Below the pieces are notes generated by a model, which did no database searches, was not told where the DNA came from, and saw nothing but the letters and a program-made list of their open reading frames with translations. Below, piece after piece: positions 11,139 to 21,528 of a DNA stretch of 64,000 nucleotides (position 1 is the first letter of the stretch; each line of letters opens with the position of its first letter). Made by a program: the position numbers and the translations under genes. This DNA comes from Lumbricus rubellus (Eukaryota > Annelida > Clitellata > Crassiclitellata > Lumbricidae), in contig OX243817.1 of the NCBI GenBank assembly GCA_945859605.1, positions 31,558,862-31,622,861 of the forward strand, written 5' to 3'.

Positions 11139-11403
11139 GGGAGGGGTATGGGAGGGGTATGGGCATGGGCGGAGTTTGACTTCCGTTCTTGGAGAGGCTA
11201 ATGCCTTCTTAGGGGGGCTAAGCCCGGAAAAAATATAATTTTCATGGTAAAAAAACTAAATCTGGGCCTTCTTGGGGGGGGGGCCTATAGCTCCCCCTAG
11301 CCCCTGATAAACTCCGCCCATGGGTATGGGAGGGGTATGGGAGGGGTATGGGAGGGGTATGGGAGGGGTATGGGAGGGGTATGGGAGGGGTATGGGAGGG
11401 GAT
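11139..11403. repeat. 11-bp minisatellite (GGGGTATGGGA)n split by a MITE
   Basis: Units of GGGGTATGGGA occur at 11139-11163 and resume at 11323-11403 (about seven more). The interruption is the hAT-like MITE at 11164-11322, whose target duplication GGTATGGG is a piece of the repeat unit. The MITE therefore inserted into an existing array. Confidence 0.9.
11164..11322. mobile_element. hAT-like MITE, CATGGGCGGAGTTT family, copy 1
   Basis: Termini CATGGGCGGAGTTT and AAACTCCGCCCATG are perfect inverted repeats of 14 bp. The 8-bp duplication GGTATGGG lies at 11156-11163 and 11323-11330. The interior is closely similar to the copy at 42330-42482 (for example CTAATGCCTTCTTAGGGGGG and CTAAGCCCGGAAAAA). 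Confidence 0.92.
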
Positions 11404-11404
11404 G

Positions 11405-11480
11405 CGCCTATCCCCACCAGAAACGTTTTGAATTTCCACAATGCAATGGTAGCATTTTAAGCTGCAGTCATCCTTATCAT
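11405..11480 (-). repeat. One unit of the 86-bp repeat found in the 46.6-kb element
   Basis: Read on the minus strand this is AAAATGCTACCATTGCATTG, then GGAAATTCAAAACGTTTCTG and GTGGGGA. That is the repeat unit, in order, of the tandem array at 47049-47450. It suggests an older relative of that transposon lies here. Confidence 0.7.
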
Positions 11481-11499
11481 CATGGCTGTACTTTTTCAA

Positions 11500-12440
11500 T
11501 GCTGATAAGAGTGACCCAAGACTTCAGTAAATATACATGGCTTTTTTAACGTGCTGTTGTGCACAAAATGTGTAGTTCTAAATGGATTTGTGCAGTTGTA
11601 GAAGCACTTAGGCCTACAGTGTATGTGCAGTTAAAACTGGCAAAAAGGCCATTGTCCTCCGATTGGAAGTAATATACCATGTAGGATGGGATGGAAAAGA
11701 ATGGGTTGTGCAGTTCTAAAAATTCCTTAAAAACAGCCCTGACTATAGCTACGTACAAAACTAAGTTCTTTTTTAGCTTGCACATTGTATATTGTATAAT
11801 GGTACCATTTTAAAATGTCATTTTAGAACAATTTCTCAATTATTTCAGTACTGAAAAAGAGTTTTAACATTTCAAATAAATAATAATTATGATTACATTA
11901 ATAATTTCTTTATGTGTCGAGTTCAGAAGCTCAGTTCTGCTGTTGCTAGGCTATTAGCAAAGTGTTAGGCCTACGTGATTTGTTTCTAGTAGCGATTTCT
12001 TTTTGAAAGTCTTTTGAAAGTTCAAGCTCAGACTATGACTGAAGTCCAACTTTCAGCGATAAATACTGAGTCACCTAATTCGTTTTTATATTTAAACTGT
12101 TTTAGAAGAAAGTCTTTCGCTCAGTGAAAAGCCGATCTATCGGGTCTTGGAAAGAACTAAGGTAGGTCGAGACCGAAGACTTCAATCACATCAAATGCCT
12201 CAATTTGAGTCACTTGACAACTTCACAGGTCTTGCACTGGCATGCTTTTCCGCAACGCATCTCATTCAGGATTGCATCTTTGTTGTGGCGGTGCTTTTTC
12301 AGGCTGAACGCCTTTAATTATAGGTTTATATCTGATTGAGCTTTCCTGCCAACTTTCGGCTTTCACAGGCCGCAGCGCATTGCGCTCCGCTTTCCACGGT
12401 AACTTAGGCTACATGGAATGGTCCCTTCGCCCGCCCTACG
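11500..12440. other. Stretch without a supported gene
   Basis: Unique-looking AT-rich DNA. Open frames are under 85 codons and show no domain or splice context. Confidence 0.45.
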
Positions 12441-12446
12441 ACAATG

Positions 12447-12730
12447 CATGGGCGTCCGCAGCGGGGCGCAAGGGATTTTTCGCATAGTTGCACATAAATT
12501 TGGATTATTTGGTTGTGGTTGTTACAACGCGAGTTTCAATGTGATTATCGATTCGTTCTACAAGTTGAACCTAGACTATATATCTTTCTTTGGGCGCATA
12601 ACGTATAGGTATGCTATAGGATTCTCTCGTGGTAATATGGAAATTCAAACTGTCACCCATTTAATTTAGACCATGTGACAATTATTTAAAAGTTTGCGCC
12701 CCCCTAGAAAAATTCCTGCGGACGCCCATG
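12447..12730. mobile_element. MITE with CATGGGCGTCCGCAG inverted ends
   Basis: Perfect 15-bp inverted termini CATGGGCGTCCGCAG (12447) and CTGCGGACGCCCATG (12730). No clear 8-bp duplication: CGACAATG on the left, GACTTATC on the right. It sits within a degraded LINE 3' region (GTGGATGGTCCAACAACCTGG at 12748 resembles the VDGPTTWNGL motif), just left of the mariner element. Confidence 0.7.
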
Positions 12731-12779
12731 GACTTATCCCTTCTCTGTGGATGGTCCAACAACCTGGAACGGGCTTCTA

Positions 12780-14540
12780 CACCGTGTCTCAAAACAAACT
12801 GTGCCAAATTGTTTCTGTCAGAACTTCGTCAAATTTCCACCAATCTTAATAACTTTTGGCAGGTAGATGGCAAAATGGCTGATATTTTATGCCATATATG
12901 AATTTTCCACCTCACCTGACTCATACCACCGCACTACCTTGTTAAACACACATGTTCCAATTTCTCATATAACGCTTAAATTTTAATGCTTCCAACAAAC
13001 TATCTGACGACTGAATTAGCACGCAATAAAATAAAATTGCAGAGTTTCTTAATTGTTATGACAGATCTGCTTAAAGGTGTTAGAATTGGTGCTCGAAATG
13101 TGCCCCGCATGCACGGACACAAGCGCTAAGACGGCGACGCCACTGGTCGATAGCACCATCAACAATCGACTGGTCAAAGCGCGCCCACTCGTCGATCAGG
13201 CGCGTTTTGAGTTCGTCGACACTGTCTATTCTGGACCGGTAAACCTTCTCCTGCAGCACACTCCATATGCTATAGTCGACCGGGTTGAGATCTGGTGAAT
13301 TCGGCGGCCACAGAGTTGGAGGAATGAAGTCGGGCGTCTCTCGCTCCAGGAAAGAGACGGTGTCGCGCGCTCGATGCGCCGGGGCGCCATCCTGTTGGAA
13401 GACAAAATCCTCGCCCTGGGATAAGCGGCGTATGTCTGGCAGTAGCTTCTGGGCAAGAAGGTTGTCGCGATAGTATGCCCCATTCACTTTTACACCCGGT
13501 TCGATGAAATGGATTCCAGTGCAGCCAAGCTTGGAGACGCCGACCGACACCATCACCGACTTGCTGAATGTCGGTCTTGTTCGAAGGAGCCTGTTTTCGT
13601 TGACGTCCTTCTTTAAGGTACCTGGACGGACATAAAATCGATCGTTCTGCGAGTTGGTTGGGGCAGCGACGGTGAATAATTTTTCATCGGTGAAAAATAT
13701 GAAGTTCACCATGTGACTCGGATACTTGCCGAGAAGCTGCCGAGCTCGAGTCATTCTCGCCAGTTTGTTAGCTGCTGTCAGTTCTTGTGCATTGATCTTC
13801 TTTAAGCACTTGAGCTGCAGTTCCTTCTTCACGATGCGATGGACGCTCGACCTATGGATGCCAGACTCGCGTGCAATCTGTCGGACAGTGCGATGAGTGC
13901 GTGGGGCGTCTTCTTGGCTCAATGCCATGTCTTCCACAATGGCGATGTTTCCATCAGTACGGGCAGTGCGGGGACGACCACCCCCCGCGACGCGATCAAC
14001 CGATCCACTGCGATCAATTTTTTCCAACAAGTAATCCAGACCTCGTCGTGTCCAGTTTTTGGTCTTAAATTCTCTAAGGAAACGCCTAGAACTGTAACCC
14101 TTCAGTTCTCGTAAACTTTTGATCAAAAACTTATCTTCCTTCGAAAACACCATTTCAATCAACGATAGCGCAGCTTAAAATAAACAGTTGCGTAACTTAT
14201 ACGACGTCGTAAATAATCGTCTGCCAGCTAATCTAAGGGTAGACTATTTAAAATTAGAAATTTAATAAATAACATCTGTCGCCCTCTAGCGAATTGATTG
14301 ACAAAATTTAGGCATTATGCCAAATTTTAATTGTTAAAATTTAAGCGTTATATGAGAAATTGGAACATGTGTGTTTAACAAGGTAGTGCGGTGGTATGAG
14401 TCAGGTGAGGTGGAAAATTCATATATGGCATAAAATATCAGCCATTTTGCCATCTACCTGCCAAAAGTTATTAAGATTGGTGGAAATTTGACGAAGTTCT
14501 GACAGAAACAATTTGGCACAGTTTGTTTTGAGACACGGTG
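12780..14540 (-). mobile_element. Complete Tc1/mariner transposon with 207-bp identical inverted repeats
   Basis: The left repeat 12780-12986 and right repeat 14334-14540 are reverse complements without any mismatch that I could find over 207 bp. They begin CACCGTGTCTCAAAACAAAC. The element is flanked by TA (12778-12779 and 14541-14542), the standard Tc1/mariner target duplication, and contains one intact transposase gene on the minus strand. Identity of the repeats and the unbroken gene point to recent insertion or repeat homogenisation. Confidence 0.95.
13080..14153 (-). CDS. Tc1/mariner transposase (DD37D-type), intact
   Basis: 357 codons from the ATG at 14153 (MVFSKEDKF). A longer frame to 14162 starts with TTG and is not preferred. 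The N-terminal third is helix-turn-helix DNA-binding sequence, with RRFLREFKTKNWTRRGLDYL and the GRPRTART linker before a second HTH (RQIARESGIHRSSVHRIVKK). The catalytic DDE/D domain shows FTDEKLF (first Asp), QQDGAPAH (second Asp) and NSPDLNPVDYSIW (third acidic residue, the D of VDY). I count 37 residues between the second and third, a DD37D spacing like the maT clade of the IS630-Tc1-mariner superfamily. It should cut and paste elements with CACCGTGTCTC ends at TA sites. No stop or frameshift is seen, so it may be active. Confidence 0.93.
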   Translation of the reverse strand: MVFSKEDKFLIKSLRELKGYSSRRFLREFKTKNWTRRGLDYLLEKIDRSGSVDRVAGGGRPRTARTDGNIAIVEDMALSQEDAPRTHRTVRQIARESGIHRSSVHRIVKKELQLKCLKKINAQELTAANKLARMTRARQLLGKYPSHMVNFIFFTDEKLFTVAAPTNSQNDRFYVRPGTLKKDVNENRLLRTRPTFSKSVMVSVGVSKLGCTGIHFIEPGVKVNGAYYRDNLLAQKLLPDIRRLSQGEDFVFQQDGAPAHRARDTVSFLERETPDFIPPTLWPPNSPDLNPVDYSIWSVLQEKVYRSRIDSVDELKTRLIDEWARFDQSIVDGAIDQWRRRLSACVRACGAHFEHQF

Positions 14541-14549
14541 TATTGACCT

Positions 14550-14700
14550 CCATCACCACCACTACCACCACCACCACAACCACCACTACACCACCACCAC
14601 CGCCGTCGCCGCCATCATCATCACCACCACCATAGCACCACCATCACGACCTCCACCACCAATACGTCTACAGCTGCTGCTACTTCTACTCCTACTGATA
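14550..14700. repeat. (CCA)n-rich microsatellite
   Basis: Imperfect CCACCA/ACCACCACC repeats with CTC and CGCCGTCGCCGCC interruptions, just outside the right end of the mariner element. Confidence 0.9.
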
Positions 14701-14704
14701 CTGA

Positions 14705-14781
14705 TACTTTGTCTCTGTGTCTCTGTCTCTTTATATCTCTCTAGCTCTGTTTCTGTCTGTCTGTCTGTCTGTATGTCTGTA

Positions 14782-14818
<37 letters not shown>

Positions 14819-14860
14819 TTCTCTGTTAGTCTGTCTCTCGCTGTCTCTGTGTCGCTCTCA
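14705..14860. repeat. (TCTG)n microsatellite
   Basis: TCTG/TCTC units with one long pure (TCTG)n run near 14775-14810. It is followed by a short L2-like LINE tail (GAGCGGCGCTATAGAAATTC, near 14880). Confidence 0.9.
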
Positions 14861-14967
14861 CTGAATGGCCTTCGCTGTGAGCGGCGCTATAGAAATTCCC
14901 AATTACATCACATTAACTCATAAAAAAATCACATTTGCATAATATTGGTCCTTATTATGCAGATGAG

Positions 14968-17900
14968 ATGCATCAGCAGCAGCAGCAGCAGCAGCAGTCG
15001 GAGGCAATGGATGCGGAAGAGAAAGCACCATCATCCGGTGGCCGCCAAGTGAGGCAGAAGCAGTCGACGTCGGTCTGCTCCCTGTGTGCCATGAACCCCT
15101 GCAACGCAGACGCCCCCCACCCCCAACCCCTCCAACAACAACAACAACAACAACACGAAGCGAAAGACAATTCCCTCCCATTCCCCCTCCAGTCCCTCGC
15201 CCCACCAGACGCCACCAGCTGCCCCCTGTGCCGCATCGAGACTAACGGAGCCAGCCCGACGACGGCCTGCAAGCACTTCACCCGGTCCCGTCGTGGCACC
15301 CGCGACCCCTACGCCGGATGGAGCTCGTCAATGGCGAGGGCGACGGCGGAACCCCTGACGGGCACCAACAACGCCCTCTGTCCCTCTCACCCCAACAAAC
15401 CACTCGAGATCTACTGCGTCGACTGCCGCGTCGTCATCTGTATGCTGTGCTTCGTAGAGAATCACCAATCACACGCCTGCTCCGACGTGGAGAAATCAGC
15501 GACCGGGTTCCGCCGCATGATTAACCACGACCTCGTCCTGCTGTCCGTCTGCTCGAGCGAGGGTCTGGCGAGGAAGGAGCAGCGGTCGAGGAAGAGGACG
15601 GACTTCCTGCGCGAGATGGAGGTCATCGAGACGGCGGTCCTGCGGCGGGGCGAGCAGCTGAAGCGCATGGTCGACCGGCACGCCAAGGATCTCCTGGTCG
15701 AGTTGGATTCACTGAAGAAGAAGTGCGCGGATGAGTTGGACGAGGAGAGGATGGAGATCGAGGAGTTTCTCGACCATCTCGATGAGTTCAAGACGTACTG
15801 CCGCACGACGAGGTCGAAGGATGCCATCGTCGTCTGTCAGATGGGGAACGATATTCATCGGAGGGCGGACGAGATCTGCAAGCTGCAGGGACAGTGCGGA
15901 CATCGAAGGACCAGATGCATCACGATCTCGTTCAAGACGGACGAAGTGGGAGGACTGCTTAAGTTCACCAACATCATCGGAAAACTACAAGGTAGATCTA
16001 ACTCACCTAAGCTATGCTAATTATTACAATTAAATAGGTCCACCCTGCCACTTGTCTATTTGTAAATTGAGGTTCTGAAATGGTATGCTAATAATTGTAA
16101 TAGTGTAGGCTGTTGGCGGTAACATAACGGAACTTAGCAATGGTTTAATTAAAAAGATTCAGAAGACGTGTAGGCCTACTGTGTTAGAAGTTAGAACGTT
16201 AGAACCACTGCGAGTTAGTCTGCATAGCCTATGCTTAATGACCTAGCTCTCCTATTTTTTCTTACACTGAATTATCCCTTACATCAGTGTAAGAATAATA
16301 TTATTATGGAAAAATAACTGGGGGTTGGGGGTTGGACCATTATGCACTTGGAATGTGGGTGTAAAAAACATACTTTAACATGGGGCTCTAAAAATGACTG
16401 GGGGGTTGAAACCCCCCAACCCCCCGGCAATTCTCACCCTGCCTTACATGCAGTTCGTAGGCCTACATTGTGCGCTACTAAATGCATTGTTTCATTTTTA
16501 CATTGCTTCATTGGTGGGGGGGTAAGCATCCTAAACACCCCAATTACGGCCTTGGCTGCACTAAAGGCCTACGTATTAATTGCTTTTGCCCATGAACAGT
16601 TTGACTACCCATGAACCATCGATCGGAGACATTTCAGTTTTTTTTTGCAGTTACTTCCAAATTAGCGCAACGCAAAGATACCACGTTACCGAAAGGTGCA
16701 AAAACCGTGGAGCCCACACCTGCGCCGAATCCAGAAGCAGCTGCTGTACCGCGTCCAATTCCCACAGGCAAGTTCTTATTTCAGCAGACCACTTCGTACG
16801 TCTTGAACAAGATCGTCGTTTAAGTATCAGAATAGGCCCTAGGCTGTGTGGAATAAGCTTACTAAAAGTAGGCATAGTCCTAATGCTATAGTTGACTACT
16901 GTTATTATACAGCGAATAGGCTAATTATACTAGTTAATGAACTTAATGATGGTACTTAACTTAGTCAGTACTACAAAAGACTGGCGAACGACTACTCCTA
17001 CTACCGCTACCTTCACAACAACCACTGTTACTAGAAGTACTACTACGACTACTAGGCCATTACTGCGACTACAGTGCATCCAGGCACTCATTCTAAAATC
17101 TGAATGTCGTCCTGCCACTTATTAGGATAGCACAGCCTGGAAAAGGTGCGTCCAGGCACTTATTTTTTATACACTTTTTTATACACTTTAAGCACTGCTA
17201 CTACAATTATTAGTACTACTATTGGTACTACTACTACTAGAAGTATTACTACTGATAATAATTGGATTCATCTGTAGACAGTCCTGCATCGAAGCCGGTC
17301 AAAGTCCAGTATGCATCTCGCATTGCTTCGAACACGCAGTACATCTTTGGAATCGCGAAACTCCACAACTACCTGTACGTCCTCTTCAACAACACGGTAA
17401 GCATCTACCAGACGAACCCCTTCGTCCGCGTCAAGCAGCTCAAAATCCCCGAGATCCGGTACGGGGGCGACATAGCGACGTGCCAGAAGAGCAAGTGCGT
17501 CTACGTTCTCGAACACTACCGCGGCATTTGGAAAATCGAGACGGAACAGACGAAGAAGCGACTTTTCAGCCAGGCGTATCGGTCGACGCTGTGGCTTTCG
17601 AGCATCGTCCATTCCACGACGCTCTCCGTCACGAAGGAAGGTCACGTGTTGCTCATCAAGGAAGAGAAGCCGCTGTCGAGCCTAGAGGTCTTCGACGAGA
17701 ACGCCGCTCTACTCAAGACGATCCAACTTCCGCCGTTCGTTCTCGAGCCGCGTCACGCCGTCGCAACGCCCGCCGGAAACTTCGTCATCAGTTTCGGATG
17801 GAGCTGCGGACTGGTGCACGGAGTCTGCGAAGTGAACGAACACGGACAAATGGTGCATCACTACGACCCCCCGGTCCGATGGCAATTCCTACGCAACCCC

Positions 17901-18146
17901 AGTCACCTTGCAATCGACCCCGAAGGAAGGGTGTACGTAGCGGACGAGTGGAACAACCGGGTGATTCGATTGGACGATCAGCTGCACTTCGATCAGGTCG
18001 TACTTTCGCGGGGGAAGGACGGATTCCAAGGACCGTTTCGGTTGAGCTTTGTCGTCGAGGCCAACCAACTGATGGTTGTCCACGGGTGCAGCGTGTCGGA
18101 CGTCAACCGCGGCGGGAACAAGGTTGACGTCTTCAACATAAGATGA
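14968..18146 (+). CDS. B-box / coiled-coil / NHL-like (TRIM-type) protein, three exons
   Basis: Proposed exons are 14968-15991, 16651-16767 and 17278-18146, joining in phase 1 at both junctions to give 669 residues. Exon 1 has poly-Gln near the start, two CxxC clusters (CSLC, CPLC), a clear B-box from about residue 138 (CPSHP, YCVDC, CMLC, then HQSH) and a charged coiled-coil at about 190-300. Exon 2 is a Pro/Ala-rich linker. Exon 3 is a beta-propeller-like region; PSHLAIDPEGRVYVADEWNN is a typical NHL repeat. TRIM-NHL proteins act as scaffolds or E3 ligases and RNA regulators, but I see no canonical RING, so ligase activity is not supported. The first ATG in frame is 14968. An AG at 14961-14962 could instead be the acceptor of an upstream exon. 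Intron 2 uses a GC donor. Confidence 0.85.
15992..16650 (+). other. Intron 1 of the TRIM-type gene
   Basis: Donor AAG|GTAGAT at 15992, acceptor TTTTTTTTGCAG ending at 16650. It contains C/G-rich strings (GGGGGTTGGGGGTTGG, then AACCCCCCAACCCCCCGG) that could form a hairpin or belong to a worn MITE. Confidence 0.8.
16768..17277 (+). other. Intron 2 of the TRIM-type gene, GC-AG type
   Basis: The donor is CACAG|GCAAGT and the acceptor ATCTGTAG ends at 17277. The frame continues as PTG then DSPASKPVKV. The interior has CTACTAC-rich simple sequence. GC-AG introns normally keep an otherwise strong donor consensus, as here. Confidence 0.8.
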
Positions 18147-20220
18147 ATCATGATGTACGTGTGAAGTTGTAGAATTGGGGGAATAGATAGGAAATCAGAA
18201 ATCAATTAAATGGAAAAAATCAGCAAATACCGGTACTCCATGGTCCGACCTTTCTGGTTGGAAATTCATGACTAAATTTCTAATTTCATCGCAAAACTAA
18301 GTTATTCAATATTTTTATATTTTATTATTTTTTTGAGTATTTTTTTATTCAGAATTTTATTCGATATCGAAAACTAAGAATTAACAGCGCAAATAACGTA
18401 CGCCATTGTCCCTTCTTGCGAGTTTCAACCGTGTAATGTACATCTGAATCTTGTGCCAACAGCCTAGCTGAATTTGTTTGACTAAGAGCAACAACACTAG
18501 TAGTGTCATTCGTAGGTTAGTTCGATATGATACTCGGTGAGAAAAATTCCGCAAATCACCAAGAATTTTATTCTGAAAACGAAAAGTGGCAAGAAATAAA
18601 CCATGGCATTTTCACGTTGACTATTTTATAAAGTGCACAACAATACATGGAGAGATTTAATTAAATAGTACAATGCTAAGATAATAGTAAACGACTGAAC
18701 TTCAAGGAACAGTATATGATCAAACAAATCTGCAAATAGAAATTATTTACCTCTAGTACAATAATTACAGTACCTAGTTATTTGCTGTTTTTGATCAAAT
18801 TTTGTAATCTTGTAGGGCAGAGTAGCAGCACTTTTCCCACCTTGTCAGTTGCAAGGGTTATCATAATATATGTTGAATGCCTATGCTGCATATCCTGGCA
18901 AACTCACTAATTTATAACTAATAAAAGTGAATTGATGAACTTTATATTAGCTAGAATACTGTTAAAATTAAATAGGAGGTAATATCATAACATCCATTGC
19001 AGAGTTTTTAAACTCATCTTGTACTAATTTATTTTGTTACCAGATTAAATGTTAAAATAAATGATCAACCAATGAAAGATTTAACATAATGTGTATCAGT
19101 AATTCCACTTCTTATTGTTAACGAAAGAAATATATTTAAAGGATTCAATAAGAAATTCAATTTTACAAGTCAAGAGTTAGTCCAGTTTCATTCTTACAGA
19201 ATTTTCATTTATTTATCCACAGTTAGTTAAATTACTGAATTTAACTGACCGTTGATAAATTATTTTTTAACCAAATACAGAAATTTCCAAGAATGTACTA
19301 TTTCTGTAGCCCCTGAACAAAATTCAAATGGAATTGTCGATCTGTAAGACAAGTAAATATTATAATGACTGAATAATATTTCCCATGGATTGAAGGGAAA
19401 GCTTCCAACTTACAACAGATGCATACATGTATGAAGAAATGCAGCAAAGAACATAATTTATCACAGTAGAAGATACTGCAAACATAAAGTTCGTAAAGCA
19501 GTCAAGTTGCTAAGAACACAAATCTGCAAAATGCAGTATCTGCACCATCATCGCACAAGTTCTTGAAATTATTCTTGTATTATTCAATACAGGTAAATGC
19601 TGTATTAATTTCATTAATAAAATTCTAAACAGCACATTTTAAAGTTTGCATATTACACTAAAAAAATTCATATAAGACTCCATGAAAAGCACAATTTGTC
19701 AAATTTCAAAAAGACATGATGACAAATTTTAAACTTTGCAGAGCGTTTTAGATGTCATGAAAACATTTTAACCGCTAAACTTCATAAGAAAGCAACAGCT
19801 CCAAAATACTCATCACAAAGAATTACAATAGACTTCTTCAACTCAAAAGCCTAATTGTTCGAAAGTTGGTGCTCTTACAGTCACATATTTATTTTTTATA
19901 TTTTCTCAATAAAAATACCAATACAATAATTTTAACTTTAATAATACTAAAACCATTTATATAGCTCCGTAGATCGGTCGAAGCTGAAGAAAAGTGCACT
20001 GCACAAGCACGACTTCTCACAACAGACACTATACAGTGGGCTACAGCCAATCATGACTTACTATACACAAACAGAAAAGTCTGCAATCATATAAAGAACT
20101 GTTGCCTATCCATGCCATCCAGCGCTTATTGCAATCCCTGAAGACTGAACCATCCAGATGTTTTTGCAGCAACTTCTCCGTTCAAACTAAAGACGTTCCA
20201 ACCTCGGTCAAACGCAACGT
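18147..20220. other. AT-rich convergent 3' region between TRIM-type gene and HIGD1
   Basis: The two genes point at each other across this stretch, so it should contain both 3' UTRs. AATAAA at 18595-18600 (+) is a candidate poly(A) signal for the TRIM-type gene, and TTTATT near 19887 (AATAAA on the minus strand) is a candidate for HIGD1. No ORF or transposon is visible. Confidence 0.55.
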
Positions 20221-21528
20221 TTACTTGTCGTGTTCCGTCTTATGATCTTTGTTGAAGACATAGTCCTTCAACAAAGAGTAGCTCACTCCTAACGTCATCG
20301 CTCCGACTATGACGCTCTGTGCTCGCACACGGTACTGCATCAGATAGACGGACGTCGACATCGTTCCTCGTTTCTTATAATGCACAGCACCGTATACGAT
20401 CATCGCCAAGGTTCCGATAATACCTGAGACACACATGTAAAACAAACAAGCCATTATCATTCATTGCAATATTTTATCAATTTTTACTCACAGTACAAAG
20501 ACCGAGATTATTGATATTATTAATTTTATTTACTGGATATACCATGTTACTGTAATTTAAGAAATGCTTAAACCGTGTACACATATAAGTTTGGGAAAAA
20601 GCCGAACAATAAATTAAAGAATACTCTCCCTTTACGAGAAATTTGACTGACCACTGTGTAAAGTATTATAATGCAACAGAACATTTATATATCGAAACTT
20701 TTCAGTACTTCCAAAAAATATTAACTACAATGTGAACAATAACTGAACAGGTTATCCAACACAACGACACACTAGTATCACTCTATTTTTTTAACAGGTA
20801 CACTGCTACAGTATCCAGGCAACCTTCTAGTACACCGTATGCATAGTATCTGCTGCAGTTATAAAAAATTGATCACTCATTATTCAGTCACACCTGTTAA
20901 GCCGTCAATTTGCTCTTGTAAACTTATGTGAACAATATCTATCATGCAGACATGTTAATACCTTAACTAAATTAAGCTCAATTACCTTATTCATTTATTT
21001 TATTTGCCTCTGTTGGTCCTTTGCTGTGGAATGACCTTACCTCTATAGCGTGTGCTCAAATCTTATCTAGGGCACTACTGTATGTGCCCCTTATCCTAAG
21101 GCTGTTTTGTTTCGAGGAATTCTTTGCACCGGGAGTGCCTCTGGTTAGATTGTACTGTGAGAGGCATTTTATAAATTCGTAAATAGAATAGAATCTGCAA
21201 ACCCTGTCTTTGCAGATAATGACACTTAAATGAAAGCAAAGCATAAATTATCAAATAAATGTATTATTATTATTAAATAAATTTGCAACGTGCGCAAGGT
21301 CACACCGAAATGTGAATATTATTAGCTTCGTATAGTATAAGTTTAGCTAATACACATGTATATATGTATGAGTAATTATCATCAAACTGCAATCATGTAT
21401 TAAACCTGTAGACTACACAACTCGTATAATGTATATATGGTCTGCTCACCTATTGGTACGAAAGGTGTAGCCTTCGTCTTCTCCCACAGCTTCTGTGATT
21501 GTGTGTCTGTATATCCCTTATCTGCCAT
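20221..21528 (-). CDS. HIGD1: HIG1 domain protein, mitochondrial inner membrane (HIGD1-like), two exons
   Basis: Exon 1 is 21450-21528 (ATG at 21528, MADKGYTDTQSQKLWEKTKA, TPFVPI) and exon 2 is 20221-20423. The donor G|GTGAGC and acceptor GTCTCAG|G join in phase 1 to give 93 residues, the usual length of the family. The HIG1_N domain covers most of the protein: TPFVPIG, a first membrane span (about 27-43), a basic loop with the conserved YLMQYRVRAQ, then VVGAMT-like VIVGAMTLG and a second span (about 60-77). HIGD1 proteins are small inner-membrane proteins that associate with respiratory complexes III/IV and modulate cytochrome c oxidase, often under hypoxia. The hydrophilic N-terminus fits HIGD1 rather than HIGD2. 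Paralogue letter cannot be assigned. Confidence 0.93.
21010..21190 (+). mobile_element. L2-type LINE 3' remnant in the HIGD1 intron
   Basis: GGTCCTTTGCTGTGGAATGA encodes the GPLLWNDL block. It is followed by a diverged tail (GGAGTGCCTCTGGTTAG...GAGAGGCATTTTATAAAT). It is antisense to HIGD1 and similar to the remnant at 26400-26570. Confidence 0.65.

Noticed and set aside
14935..14967. Start of the TRIM-type gene at 14935
   Set aside because: The codon is TTG; the first in-frame ATG is at 14968.
17222..18127. 301-codon Arg-rich frame on the plus strand
   Set aside because: A shifted shadow of exon 3 of the TRIM-type gene; the NHL-like frame is the supported one.
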